Below, piece by piece: positions 1-7,937 of a stretch of 64,000 nucleotides of DNA (positions are counted from its first letter, which is position 1; each line of letters starts with the position of its first letter). Location of the stretch: positions 130,744-194,743 of the forward strand of contig DBIA01000027.1 of NCBI GenBank assembly GCA_002296525.1, written 5' to 3'. The translations under genes and the position numbers were made by a program. The notes beneath the pieces are model-generated. The model ran no database searches. It saw nothing but the letters and a program-made list of their open reading frames with translations, and was not told the origin of the DNA. This DNA comes from Candidatus Neomicrothrix sp. UBA814. GTDB lineage: Bacteria > Actinomycetota > Acidimicrobiia > Acidimicrobiales > Poriferisodalaceae.

Positions 1-230
1 CCAAAAGCGGCGTCTGCTGTCGCAGTAATACTTTCAATTTCGATCTCGACGCCGGGAATATTTTCGCAAAAGCCAGTGGCATGAGCGTGAAGGGCAGAAG
101 GTCCACGCATTCCTGTTGCATGATCCAACATTTCCTCAGCCACGAAGCTCGGGATAAGTTCAAATCTTCTGTTGCCGAGCACCTCTCCTAAATAAGTTGC
201 CATTACTTCCGTTGAACGTTCGATGCTCAT
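1..230 (-). CDS. SnoaL-like (NTF2-fold) protein, 3' part cut by window edge
   Basis: This is the N-terminal 76 codons of a gene that runs off the left edge. Translation of the minus strand from the ATG at 230 starts MSIERSTEVMATYLGEVL and continues through a stretch containing DHATG and GPSALHAHATGF, then a run about 'excessive' hydrophobic-acidic beta residues. This is the pattern of SnoaL-like ester cyclases, which are NTF2-fold proteins that bind or cyclise small polyketide or other hydrophobic substrates. A run of five Gs lies 6-10 nt upstream of the ATG and is a plausible ribosome binding site. The substrate cannot be inferred from the sequence. Two other SnoaL-like proteins occur at 17333 and 28755, so this fold is expanded here. 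The family call is moderately sure because only the first half is visible. Confidence 0.6.
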   Translation of the reverse strand, partial: MSIERSTEVMATYLGEVLGNRRFELIPSFVAEEMLDHATGMRGPSALHAHATGFCENIPGVEIEIESITATADAAF

Positions 231-299
231 GTCATCCCCCTGAAGAGCGATTGTGAATTGTGGGACCTTAGCCCGGAAGTAGTTAGAGGATTTCCAGCG

Positions 300-572
300 T
301 CAGCTCACAAGCGTAAGGACCCCTACGACAAGACCAAGCGCCCGTCGCCAGGGATTGACACCTCGAAATAGCTCGTCGGCGGACCATGTCAACCAACAAA
401 TTTTGCCGATGACAACAACAGCTAAGGAGTCAGACCAAATCCAAGCTGCGCCAAGAGCTACAAGGCATAGCACCAAAAGAATATTGGGTTGCTGCGCTAC
501 GACGATTTTCCCCGACGAGCGGTCCTCAAACCACCATTTGAGAGATAAGGGCGTTAATAGTTTTGCAGACAC
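300..572 (-). CDS. Small two-helix membrane protein, unknown function
   Basis: A 90-residue protein with a GTG start at 572. It begins with a short basic/aromatic segment (KWWFEDR, residues 12-18) followed by two hydrophobic helices at about residues 29-60 and 78-90. The second helix is preceded by a WRRALG turn. The TAAAAT hexamer at 579-584 (read on the minus strand) lies six bases before the GTG, fitting a leaderless transcript and supporting this start. The composition looks like a real small membrane protein rather than a frame shadow, because no other gene covers this interval. I do not recognise a functional family. It sits between a SnoaL-like gene and an epimerase on the same strand. 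Confidence 0.6.
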   Translation of the reverse strand: MSAKLLTPLSLKWWFEDRSSGKIVVAQQPNILLVLCLVALGAAWIWSDSLAVVVIGKICWLTWSADELFRGVNPWRRALGLVVGVLTLVS

Positions 573-578
573 CTTCAG

Positions 579-584
579 ATTTTA
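579..584 (-). promoter_or_regulatory. -10 hexamer, leaderless type
   Basis: TAAAAT on the minus strand, six bases upstream of the GTG start of the small membrane protein (572). No clear -35 is visible. Confidence 0.5.
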
Positions 585-637
585 TGAGCAGTCATTCTCA
601 GAACCCCAGATAATTGCCCTTCGCTGCAACGACTACT

Positions 638-1570
638 TCAGTTGCCTCTTGCCTCTGCGATAACAGCGTCGACCATACCTTCGGTATCAAAGGCAGGTTC
701 CCACCCCCACTCTTGGCGCGCAGCGCTGTCATCGATACGAACCGACCCCGCTGCAGCCCCCTCCGGAGGAGCGAAGGCTATTTCTGCGCCCGGAATTCGA
801 GCGCGGACAACGTCAGCTAGCTCACCCGCGTTTGGGGTTGGCTGAATCCCATCCACTAGGTAGTTAATAGACTCGATGCTCTCAAGGGGCGCCTCCGATA
901 ATTCGATAGCTGCGCGGGCAGCGTCTTGATAGTGCAAAATTGCAACAACAGCTTCTGGGGGCACCCAAACCTCGAACGGTTCACCCAATGCTGGTTTCTC
1001 GATGATCCAGCTGGTGTACTGCGCCACGCTCCAAGTGGTTACACCCGGTCCGACAATCGATGGATATCGCAAGCCTCGAAAATCAAGACCGTATTTGTGG
1101 CGGTAATAAGCTCCAAGATTTTCACCCAATACCTTCGAAACTCCATACACCGAGTGCGGTCGCTGCAATGTCATGTCGTTAATGGTTCCTCCGCCGGTAT
1201 CTCGACCGTAGGTGCCGATCGAACTGGCAAAGATCATTTGTCTAGTTCCTGCAGTGCGTGCTGCTTCAATAGTTTCGATGAATCCGGCGGCATTCGCTTG
1301 GAGTAAGGCTTGAGGGTCTTCCTCCCCCGGAGCAGTGAGAATGGCCCCAAAATGAAACAGCCTCTCGGGCGCGACCTTCGCAAGTAAGGCTGAAGCGCTC
1401 CCTGGTACGGACAAATCAAACTGATGAAGTTGGACCTGATCTGCAATACCCTCTAGGCGCCCAAGATTCCCCGAGCGGTGAGCGACGTGGACATCCTCAC
1501 CTTGCCCCACAAGCATTCGAGCTATCTCAGCTCCTATGAAGCCGGTACCCCCGGTAATCAAAGTAGTCAT
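638..1570 (-). CDS. NAD(P)-dependent epimerase/dehydratase (extended SDR)
   Basis: A 310-residue extended short-chain dehydrogenase. The N-terminal Rossmann motif TGGTGFIG (residues 6-13) binds NAD(P). The catalytic YxxxK is Y142/K146 (VYGVSK), with Ser116/Ser117 in FASSIGTYG as the expected serine. Such enzymes act on nucleotide sugars or related hydroxy/keto substrates; the C-terminal half, which sets specificity, gives no clear substrate. The open frame extends to 1753, but the Rossmann motif begins only two residues after the ATG at 1570. That start also clears the divergent M24 peptidase gene, so 1570 is chosen. It may share a 55-bp divergent promoter region with the peptidase. The family is certain; the reaction is unknown. 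Confidence 0.85.
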   Translation of the reverse strand: MTTLITGGTGFIGAEIARMLVGQGEDVHVAHRSGNLGRLEGIADQVQLHQFDLSVPGSASALLAKVAPERLFHFGAILTAPGEEDPQALLQANAAGFIETIEAARTAGTRQMIFASSIGTYGRDTGGGTINDMTLQRPHSVYGVSKVLGENLGAYYRHKYGLDFRGLRYPSIVGPGVTTWSVAQYTSWIIEKPALGEPFEVWVPPEAVVAILHYQDAARAAIELSEAPLESIESINYLVDGIQPTPNAGELADVVRARIPGAEIAFAPPEGAAAGSVRIDDSAARQEWGWEPAFDTEGMVDAVIAEARGN

Positions 1571-1613
1571 AGCTCCACAATTACACGAAGCGCCAAATGA
1601 TGCTGACCGAGAG

Positions 1614-1619
1614 TAGATT
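1614..1619 (+). promoter_or_regulatory. -10 hexamer, leaderless type
   Basis: TAGATT six bases before the ATG at 1626 of the M24 peptidase. No Shine-Dalgarno sequence fits in the gap, so a leaderless mRNA is likely. Confidence 0.55.
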
Positions 1620-1625
1620 TCTGTT

Positions 1626-2909
1626 ATGCCAAAAGCGGAAAACGACAAGTTAGTTTCGGCACGCCGACACCGAGTTACAAGTCGGTGGAACCTTGACGAC
1701 GAAATCGTGTTGATCCGTTCAGGGTCCGTGCTACCAATGGCGGGTAGCGACATGGAACATTCGTTTCACCCGCACCCAGACTTTGCTTACCTCACCGGAC
1801 GAGGCATCCCAGACGCAGTTCTGGTCTATGACGCCAAAGAAAAGCATTGGGAGTTATTTGGCCCGCGATCGAGTGTCGATGACCAGGTATGGCATCAACC
1901 CGCCGACCCAATCGGGCTACCGCTTGAAGAACTAGAGGGCTGGCTTAAAGCTCGAGAAGGGCGACAAATCATCGAGGCGAATACAAATACAGAAGTTCAA
2001 AATGGGATAGGCGAAGAGCGAATACGTAAAGACGAAATGGAGCTCGCTGCTTTGCGGTCAGCAGCAGCAACAAGCAAAGCCGGTTTCGATTGGGTGTACA
2101 ACACAGCATCGGCAGGAATGACAGAACGCGAAGTTCAAGTTGGCATGGAAGCAGAATTCTTTCGTGCTGGTGCGGTCAGGACTGCCTACCCCAGCATTGT
2201 GGCGAGTGGACCAAATGGTGCCTTTCTCCATTACTTTTATGGCCAAGACGACAGTCTCAACCCCGCGACCCGAGTCATCGAATCGGGCGAGCTTCTTCTC
2301 ATCGACGCGGGAGGAGAGTTCTCGGGCTACGCCAGTGATGTCACGCGTACGATGGTGGTCGGCGCAGAACCCTCAGATGTCCAAACTTTCCTATGGAAAG
2401 TAGTTTTAAGTGCACAGGAATTAGCAATTGACCGCTGTCGGCCAGGCCAAGAGTGGCGTGAGATTCACCTGGATTCCGCCCGCGTGATCGGCTCAGGTTT
2501 ATTAGAACTCGGATTGTTACGCGGTGAAGTCGATGAGTTAGTTGCTTCAGGGGCAGTGGCGTTGTTTTATCCCCATGGTTTAGGTCACCTCATTGGCCTC
2601 ACCGTCCATGACGCAGGGGGATATCCCACCGGACGCGAACCAAGCTCCCACCCCCAGTCAAGATATCTTCGGACTGATCGACCCCTCGAAGCAGGAATGA
2701 TTACCAGCGTTGAACCAGGGGTGTACTTCATAGATGCGCTGCTCGGGGACCCTGCACTGCGAAATCAATTCATAGACGAGGTTGTTTGGTCAGAAGTGGA
2801 TGCGTTACGAGGATTCGGGGGAATCCGCATTGAAGATGATGTTCATATCACCAACGCAGAGCCTGAAGTTTTAAGCGGAGACATCGCTAAACCACTGCGC
2901 ATCGGTTAA
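1626..2909 (+). CDS. M24 metallopeptidase, Xaa-Pro aminopeptidase (PepP)-like
   Basis: A 427-residue protein with an aminopeptidase-P N-terminal domain (about 1-130, with FHPHPDFAYLTG) and a pita-bread M24 catalytic domain (about 140-410). All five di-metal ligands are present: D227 (LIDAG), D238 (SDVTRT), H321 (HGLGHLIG), E363 (SVEPGVY) and E403 (IRIEDD). The enzyme should remove N-terminal residues preceding proline from peptides in the cytosol, using two Mn or similar ions. The length matches PepP. A TAGATT hexamer six bases upstream supports the start at 1626. It is followed 40 bp later by an FAD oxidoreductase on the same strand. Xaa-Pro dipeptidase or creatinase-like specificity is possible, but the N-terminal domain favours PepP. 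Confidence 0.88.
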   Translation: MPKAENDKLVSARRHRVTSRWNLDDEIVLIRSGSVLPMAGSDMEHSFHPHPDFAYLTGRGIPDAVLVYDAKEKHWELFGPRSSVDDQVWHQPADPIGLPLEELEGWLKAREGRQIIEANTNTEVQNGIGEERIRKDEMELAALRSAAATSKAGFDWVYNTASAGMTEREVQVGMEAEFFRAGAVRTAYPSIVASGPNGAFLHYFYGQDDSLNPATRVIESGELLLIDAGGEFSGYASDVTRTMVVGAEPSDVQTFLWKVVLSAQELAIDRCRPGQEWREIHLDSARVIGSGLLELGLLRGEVDELVASGAVALFYPHGLGHLIGLTVHDAGGYPTGREPSSHPQSRYLRTDRPLEAGMITSVEPGVYFIDALLGDPALRNQFIDEVVWSEVDALRGFGGIRIEDDVHITNAEPEVLSGDIAKPLRIG

Positions 2910-2949
2910 AAACACAGACCCTCTAAATAATTGGTGCGAGACTCAAACC

Positions 2950-4254
2950 ATGTCGACTCAGACCTATGACGCAGTAATAATTGGCTCAGGCGTAATTGGT
3001 TCCTCGATCACATACGAATTAGGGCGACGAGGCCTACGCACGCTTACCGTAGATCGCAAAGGCGGAGCTGGCTTAGGTTCGACCAGCTACTCCTCAGCGA
3101 TTGTGAGATTTACCTACTCGACTTACCCAGGCGTCGCTATGTCTTATGAGGGACTGAGGTATTGGCAAAACTGGGGAGACCATCTAAACGCAGTTCCTAA
3201 TGACGACCTAGCCAAGTTCCATCAATGTGGAATGGCAACCCTAAAAACAGAGGGCGGGCACCATCTCAAAGTGTTGCCACATTTCGATGCCATAGGAATC
3301 CCTTATGAACACTGGGATATAGATGACTTCCGGGTCCACTTGCCAGAACTGGACTTGAGCACCTTCGGTCCGCCTAAACGTCCAGACGATGAAAGCTTCT
3401 GGAACGATCCGACCGAACAGTTAGAGGGAGCGGTCTTCACTCCAGAAGCTGGATACATAAGTGACCCGCAGTTAGCGGCACAGAACTTGTTCACGGCGGC
3501 GACGGCATTGGGTTGCGAGTTTCTGTTCAAGGCCGAAGTTATGTCAATTACTCGTAACGGAGACCGAATCGCCGGGTTGCAATTGGCCGACGGTAGGACC
3601 ATTTCGACGCCTGTCGTGGTTAATGCTGCAGGGCCCCACAGTCGAATGATCAACGAAATGGCAGGGGCCTTAGCAGATATGTCCATAGGAACCCGTCCGT
3701 TGCGTCAGGAAGTACATCATGTTTCCTCGCCCCCCGAACTTGATTTCGAGCATCGAGGCTTCAGCATCGCAGACGATGACAACGGCATTTACATTCGCCC
3801 TGATCTTGGCAACAACATCCTTGTTGGCAGCACAGAACCAGAGTGTGATCCGCTCCACTGGGTTGACCCCGATTATCAGGGAGAAATTGATATTGGCCAG
3901 TGGGAAGCGCAGGTCCTGCGCTTGAATCGCCGGCTGCCTTCAGTAGGCGTTCCGCACCAAAAACGTGGCGTAGTAGGGGTCTATGACGTGGCTGATGATT
4001 GGATCCCCATATACGACCGCACATGTGTCGATGGTTTCTATGTCGCTATCGGCACTAGCGGCAATCAATTTAAGAACGCAGGCATAGCTGGGTATTGCAT
4101 GTCAGAGCTCATTAAAGCTGTCGAGAACGGCCAAGATCACGATTCGGATCCGATTTCGGTGACGGGTCCTCATACTTCGCTACCTATCGACATGGGTAAT
4201 TTCCGCCGGACGCGAACCATCAACCCTGATTCATCAATGTCAGTGCACGGCTAA
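2950..4254 (+). CDS. FAD-dependent oxidoreductase (DAO family)
   Basis: A 434-residue D-amino-acid oxidase/sarcosine oxidase-type flavoenzyme. The dinucleotide-binding motif is GSGVIG at residues 12-17 after a beta strand (AVII). A second FAD-contacting strand appears near VVNAAGPHS. The C-terminal IGTSGNQFKNAG (about 375-386) is the conserved FAD-closing motif of the family. Members oxidise the C-N bond of N-methyl or secondary amino acids and pass electrons to oxygen or an acceptor. The exact amine cannot be told from sequence. It lies directly after the M24 peptidase, so proline- or sarcosine-like products of peptide turnover are a reasonable but unproven substrate class. It ends 16 bp from a convergent NUDIX gene. 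Confidence 0.85.
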   Translation: MSTQTYDAVIIGSGVIGSSITYELGRRGLRTLTVDRKGGAGLGSTSYSSAIVRFTYSTYPGVAMSYEGLRYWQNWGDHLNAVPNDDLAKFHQCGMATLKTEGGHHLKVLPHFDAIGIPYEHWDIDDFRVHLPELDLSTFGPPKRPDDESFWNDPTEQLEGAVFTPEAGYISDPQLAAQNLFTAATALGCEFLFKAEVMSITRNGDRIAGLQLADGRTISTPVVVNAAGPHSRMINEMAGALADMSIGTRPLRQEVHHVSSPPELDFEHRGFSIADDDNGIYIRPDLGNNILVGSTEPECDPLHWVDPDYQGEIDIGQWEAQVLRLNRRLPSVGVPHQKRGVVGVYDVADDWIPIYDRTCVDGFYVAIGTSGNQFKNAGIAGYCMSELIKAVENGQDHDSDPISVTGPHTSLPIDMGNFRRTRTINPDSSMSVHG

Positions 4255-4270
4255 CAACGCGATCATGGCC

Positions 4271-5032
4271 CTATCGCCAAGCGAAGACGGGTTGTTCAAG
4301 TTCGTCAACCCGGACATCATCACCGTCAAACGCCACGGCACGAAATTGGTACAGAACAGCTCCAGTGGGAGCATGAATCAGATCACCACCAATTGGAAGC
4401 TGTACCACTGGGCGCTCGCTTTCAGGAATCGAAACAAAACGTGGGGAATCAGGTCTAGTGAGCTCACGAATAGATATTCGATGGATTGACGCCACCTCGT
4501 TGGGATTTGCTATGGGTTCAATTTCTCCACCCAACCAAAACACGAAAGGGCTAATCACGTAGCCAGAACGAGTCGGATAATCATCTAAACGTCCTAAAAG
4601 GTCGTTAGTAGATAGACGCAGTCCTACCTCTTCCTCGGCTTCGCGGACAGCCGCCTGAAAAGCCGATTCTCCCGAATCGACTCGCCCTCCAGGTAGCGCC
4701 CATTGCCCAGGGTGATCTTTCAGCTTCGAAGTTCTGCGAGTCAAAAGAACTGCTGCGCCGCCCGCGGTTCCCTCAACGGTTCCAGACAAATCATTATCGC
4801 TCGCCAAGCCGGGAATATCAGCTAGTAACTGTTTCCGGTCGGCAGCCGTAGCGGTTTCTGATAGGGGATCTGCGCCGTGAAGGATCGCATCGCTATCAAG
4901 AACAATTACGCACACCGCCGCTTGGGTCAGACCCTTATCTGCGTGCTCACGTAACCGATGTTGTTGCAGGTTGCCGGATAAGCGATCACGCAACGAAGAG
5001 TCGAACCTAACTTCGTTGCTCATATGACCCAT
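4271..5032 (-). CDS. NUDIX hydrolase (CoA pyrophosphatase-like)
   Basis: A 253-residue protein with a perfect Nudix box at residues 116-138: G116, x5, E122, x7, R130-E131, then the EEVGL end. Nudix enzymes hydrolyse X-linked nucleoside diphosphates using Mg bound by the box glutamates. The TTRRTSKLKDHPGQWALPGG context just before the box is typical of the CoA pyrophosphatase (NudL) group. The 90-residue region before the fold is longer than usual and may be a partner-binding extension. The open frame reaches back to 5551, but this would overlap a divergent dioxygenase. The ATG at 5032 is preceded by TAAGGT five bases upstream (a leaderless pattern) and is chosen; the ATG at 5023 is an alternative. 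Confidence 0.8.
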   Translation of the reverse strand: MGHMSNEVRFDSSLRDRLSGNLQQHRLREHADKGLTQAAVCVIVLDSDAILHGADPLSETATAADRKQLLADIPGLASDNDLSGTVEGTAGGAAVLLTRRTSKLKDHPGQWALPGGRVDSGESAFQAAVREAEEEVGLRLSTNDLLGRLDDYPTRSGYVISPFVFWLGGEIEPIANPNEVASIHRISIRELTRPDSPRFVSIPESERPVVQLPIGGDLIHAPTGAVLYQFRAVAFDGDDVRVDELEQPVFAWR

Positions 5033-5037
5033 TTCTA

Positions 5038-5043
5038 ACCTTA
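5038..5043 (-). promoter_or_regulatory. -10 hexamer, leaderless type
   Basis: TAAGGT on the minus strand, five bases before the ATG at 5032 of the NUDIX gene. It lies inside the 198-bp divergent region 5033-5230, the longest gene-free stretch of the window. The rest of that region shows only a TACGAT at 5191-5196, facing the TauD gene. Confidence 0.45.
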
Positions 5044-5230
5044 CTTGCGCCCATTGCTGCAGCAGACTTTGGAGCTTGCACCCAGATATGAGCTTTTCTT
5101 GAACTCCGGCAAACACTAGTCGTTTGGCAATCCACCAACCCGGAGTCGCGAAGTAGGGGCGACACGCTGCAATGCTTGCGGTGTGGTCGCTACGATTTAT
5201 GTAAGCCATGGCATAAGGACACGTGAGATT

Positions 5231-6148
5231 ATGAAAGTTGAGCATCTCGATGGGGTCACCTTCGGTTCGGTGGTCACCGAAATCGACCTTGAAACTCTCA
5301 ACAACGAAGAGTGGGATGAGCTCTATGAGCTTTGGATAGAACGAGCACTGCTTATTTTCCCAGAAGCGTTTTTGAGTCCTGAAGGCCAAGACGAGTTTGC
5401 GAAGAGGTTCGGTGATCTCGAATTCCCGCGAGCAGCTCTTTCTAACATCGGCAAAGATGGCAAAGTTCACCATCAAGATGATGATGAAGTGGTGAAGTCG
5501 TTGCGCGGGAACGAAGGGTGGCACCATGACAGCACATACATGCCGGTGCAAGCCAAGGGTGCTGTTTTCACCGCGGAAATTGTGCCTTCAAGTGGTGCAG
5601 CAACTGGATGGGCAGACATGAGGGCTGCGTACGACGAACTTGACCCTGAAATTCGCGACCGGATTTCGAACCTCAACGCGTATCACTCTTTGTATTACAG
5701 CCAAGGCCGAGCTGGAAACTTGCCCGATAAACAAAACGACGATGGCACCTACAACTTGTACGGCTATCACGACATGGAAGTCTCGTTACGTCCGCTGGTG
5801 AAGGTTCACCCAGTTACCGGACGCCCGAATCTGTTGATTGGGCGTCACGCTCACGACATCGTGGGAATGGGTCAAGAGGAATCCACGAAACTTCTGGATG
5901 ACTTAAATGACTGGGCCTGCCAAGCCCCTCGGACTTACCATCATCAGTGGACCGTAGGAGATGCCGTTGTGTGGGATAACCGAAGGCTTCAGCATCGAGG
6001 CACACCGTTTGACATGACCGAACCGCGCCGCATGTGGCACACGAGAATTGCGGGAGAGCCCTCCTCGGAATTAGCGATCAACCATCAAGATGATGCAATT
6101 CCTTCTGACCTCGTTGAACGACACCCCACAGGCACATGGGCCTGTTAG
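5231..6148 (+). CDS. TauD/TfdA-family 2-oxoglutarate-dependent dioxygenase
   Basis: A 305-residue non-haem Fe(II) dioxygenase. The iron facial triad is H98-x-D100 (GWHHDSTYM) and H255 (RLQHRGTPFD), with the 2-oxoglutarate-binding arginine in RRMWHTR (266-272). Family members hydroxylate taurine, alkyl sulfonates, aryloxyalkanoates or related acids and release sulfite or an aldehyde. The substrate here is unknown. The start at 5231 (MKVEHL) is preferred over the upstream ATG at 5183, because family members begin close to the VTxID strand. Its stop overlaps the YqeY start by 13 bp, and YqeY overlaps a flavin monooxygenase by 4 bp, so the three are one operon. Confidence 0.88.
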   Translation: MKVEHLDGVTFGSVVTEIDLETLNNEEWDELYELWIERALLIFPEAFLSPEGQDEFAKRFGDLEFPRAALSNIGKDGKVHHQDDDEVVKSLRGNEGWHHDSTYMPVQAKGAVFTAEIVPSSGAATGWADMRAAYDELDPEIRDRISNLNAYHSLYYSQGRAGNLPDKQNDDGTYNLYGYHDMEVSLRPLVKVHPVTGRPNLLIGRHAHDIVGMGQEESTKLLDDLNDWACQAPRTYHHQWTVGDAVVWDNRRLQHRGTPFDMTEPRRMWHTRIAGEPSSELAINHQDDAIPSDLVERHPTGTWAC

Positions 6149-6585
6149 ACCAAATTCGCGCCGACCTCACTGCGGCAATGAGATCCCAAGATAAGTTGGT
6201 GATCTCTACCTTGAGGTCTGTTGTGGCAGCTGTGCAAGAAGCGGAGGTGGCTGGGGCTTCAGCCACCACGTTGGACGATGAACAAGTACAGAAAGTCGTT
6301 GCGGCTCAAGCGAAGCGCCGAGTTGAAGCCGCCGAAGCTTTCGACCAGGGTGGCCGAACTGAAAAAGCTGCCGACGAGCGCGCAGAATTGAAAATCCTTG
6401 AGTCATACTTGCCAGAGCAGCTAGATCAAGATGCGTTAACCGAAATTATTGAGCGAATACTCTCTGAGGGTGGCTTCTCAACAATGGCCGACATGGGTCA
6501 AGCAATGAAAGCCATTAATGCCGAAGTAGCGGGCAAGGCAGAGGGGCGACTCATAGCGGAACTAGTCAAATCTCGACTCTCGTGA
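6136..6585 (+). CDS. GatB/YqeY domain protein
   Basis: A 149-residue YqeY protein: an N-terminal helical part (LLDQIRADLTAAMRSQD) followed by the conserved LRSVVAAVQEAEV, AEAFDQGGR and LKILESYLPEQL blocks. The family resembles the tRNA-binding tail of the GatB amidotransferase subunit and is thought to bind tRNA or a tRNA-related partner; no reaction is established. Length is normal. It overlaps the end of the TauD gene by 13 bp, and its stop overlaps the next GTG start (GTGA). A housekeeping-looking gene wedged between two oxygenases is unexpected, and translational coupling with them is certain from the overlaps. Confidence 0.88.
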   Translation: MGLLDQIRADLTAAMRSQDKLVISTLRSVVAAVQEAEVAGASATTLDDEQVQKVVAAQAKRRVEAAEAFDQGGRTEKAADERAELKILESYLPEQLDQDALTEIIERILSEGGFSTMADMGQAMKAINAEVAGKAEGRLIAELVKSRLS

Positions 6586-7937
6586 ATCCACCACCACGCC
6601 AGATCGCGTTGATCGGATTTCTGCAAGCACAGAACTGCACCACAATTCCTGCTGCGTGGCGCCACCCCGAAGCTCGACACGACGTGACCGATGCTGGTTT
6701 CTACCAGCACATAGCGAAGGTCCTAGAACGAGGGTTGTTTGACCTGGGTTTCTTCGACGACCGTTTGGCAATGCCAGACATGTACGGAGGAGACCACCGG
6801 CACACCGTCGAACACGGTATTCGGTGCGTGAAGTTGGACGCAGTGACTGTGCTTACCACAATGGGCATGGCGACTGACAAGCTGGGATTAGGGGCTACCT
6901 ACTCAACCACCTATTTTCCTCCATTTCATATAGCTCGAGTGTTCGCAACGCTTGACCATATGACAGGGGGAAGAGCGGCCTGGAACGTAGTCACCTCCGT
7001 CAACGATAACGAAGCGCGGAATATGGGTTTGCCCCAAGCCCCCGCTCATGACGTTCGCTACGACCAGGCTGACGAATTTATGGAAGTCGTGCATGGACAC
7101 TGGGACACCTGGGAAGCAGACGCCGTTGTTGCGGACCGAGAAACAGGCGTGTACGCCATCGGAGACAAGGTTCATCGCTTGGACCACGACGGGGATCACT
7201 ACAGCTCTCGAGGCCCATTTACGGTACCGCGAACTCCTCAAGGTCACCCAGTCGTCATCCAGGCAGGCCAAAGCGGTCGCGGGATTGAGTTCGCGGCCAG
7301 GTGGGGCGAACTGCTATTCATGTCTAATCCCAACCTCTCACGTGCAAGGGAGAACTACGCGAAGGTAAAAGCAGCCGTAGAAACGGCAGGTCGTGACCCA
7401 CACGGAGTGAAAATAGCGAACCTCACATTCCCTGTGGTCGGGCGAACCATGGCAGAAGCGGAAGACAAACGAGCGGCTTACGATCAATTACCTAATCTTA
7501 TTGATGACCTCTCTTTGCTTTCAGAGGGTCTGAATTTCGACTTTTCAGGAAAGGAACTCGACGAACCACTGTCATCAGAAGATGTAGCCGCCATGACGGG
7601 AATCCAAGGAATCCGAAATCAGGTCATAGAGGTCACGGGAAACGACACACCCACACTTAGGGATTTCGTGGATGTATCGGGTCGAGGTCGACTGGCCCAT
7701 CCTGTTGTGGGGGGGCCAACCGAGTTAGCTGATTATTTTGAAGAATGGTTCACTACTCCCGCCTGTGACGGTTTCGTCATTGCGGGCACTCACATGCCTG
7801 GTGCTTTCGAAGATTTTGTCGAGCTTGTCGTTCCGGAACTTCAACGGCGAGGACTTTTCCGAACGAAATATGCTGGGAATACGTTGAGAGATCATCTGGG
7901 ATTGTCCCAACCGATACCAGGAGCTTGGCGTCGCTAA
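6582..7937 (+). CDS. Flavin-dependent monooxygenase, NtaA/SnaA/DszA family
   Basis: A 451-residue luciferase-like (LLM) TIM-barrel monooxygenase of the nitrilotriacetate/dibenzothiophene-sulfone group. Family hallmarks are AAWRHP near the N terminus, FDLGFFDDR, TYFPPFHIARVFATLDHMTGGRAAWNVVTS in short conserved steps (about 105-145) and VIQAGQSGRG. It uses reduced FMN supplied by a separate reductase to oxygenate an aminopolycarboxylate, sulfone or similar substrate; no reductase gene is visible nearby. The GTG start at 6582 overlaps the YqeY stop as GTGA. Its end overlaps the convergent deacetylase-like gene by 4 bp. The TauD neighbour suggests attack on a sulfonate or amine-acid compound, which is inference. 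Confidence 0.88.
   Translation: MNPPPRQIALIGFLQAQNCTTIPAAWRHPEARHDVTDAGFYQHIAKVLERGLFDLGFFDDRLAMPDMYGGDHRHTVEHGIRCVKLDAVTVLTTMGMATDKLGLGATYSTTYFPPFHIARVFATLDHMTGGRAAWNVVTSVNDNEARNMGLPQAPAHDVRYDQADEFMEVVHGHWDTWEADAVVADRETGVYAIGDKVHRLDHDGDHYSSRGPFTVPRTPQGHPVVIQAGQSGRGIEFAARWGELLFMSNPNLSRARENYAKVKAAVETAGRDPHGVKIANLTFPVVGRTMAEAEDKRAAYDQLPNLIDDLSLLSEGLNFDFSGKELDEPLSSEDVAAMTGIQGIRNQVIEVTGNDTPTLRDFVDVSGRGRLAHPVVGGPTELADYFEEWFTTPACDGFVIAGTHMPGAFEDFVELVVPELQRRGLFRTKYAGNTLRDHLGLSQPIPGAWRR

Noticed and set aside
926..1306. Plus-strand open frame opposite the epimerase
   Set aside because: Shadow of the coding epimerase gene, with no start signal or recognisable domain.
1571..1753. N-terminal extension of the epimerase frame to 1753
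   Set aside because: It overlaps the divergent M24 peptidase start region, has no conserved content and lies before the Rossmann motif that begins at the 1570 ATG.
5033..5551. Long N-terminal extension of the NUDIX frame
   Set aside because: It runs through the dioxygenase gene on the other strand and the divergent promoter region. The leaderless -10 before 5032 supports the shorter form.
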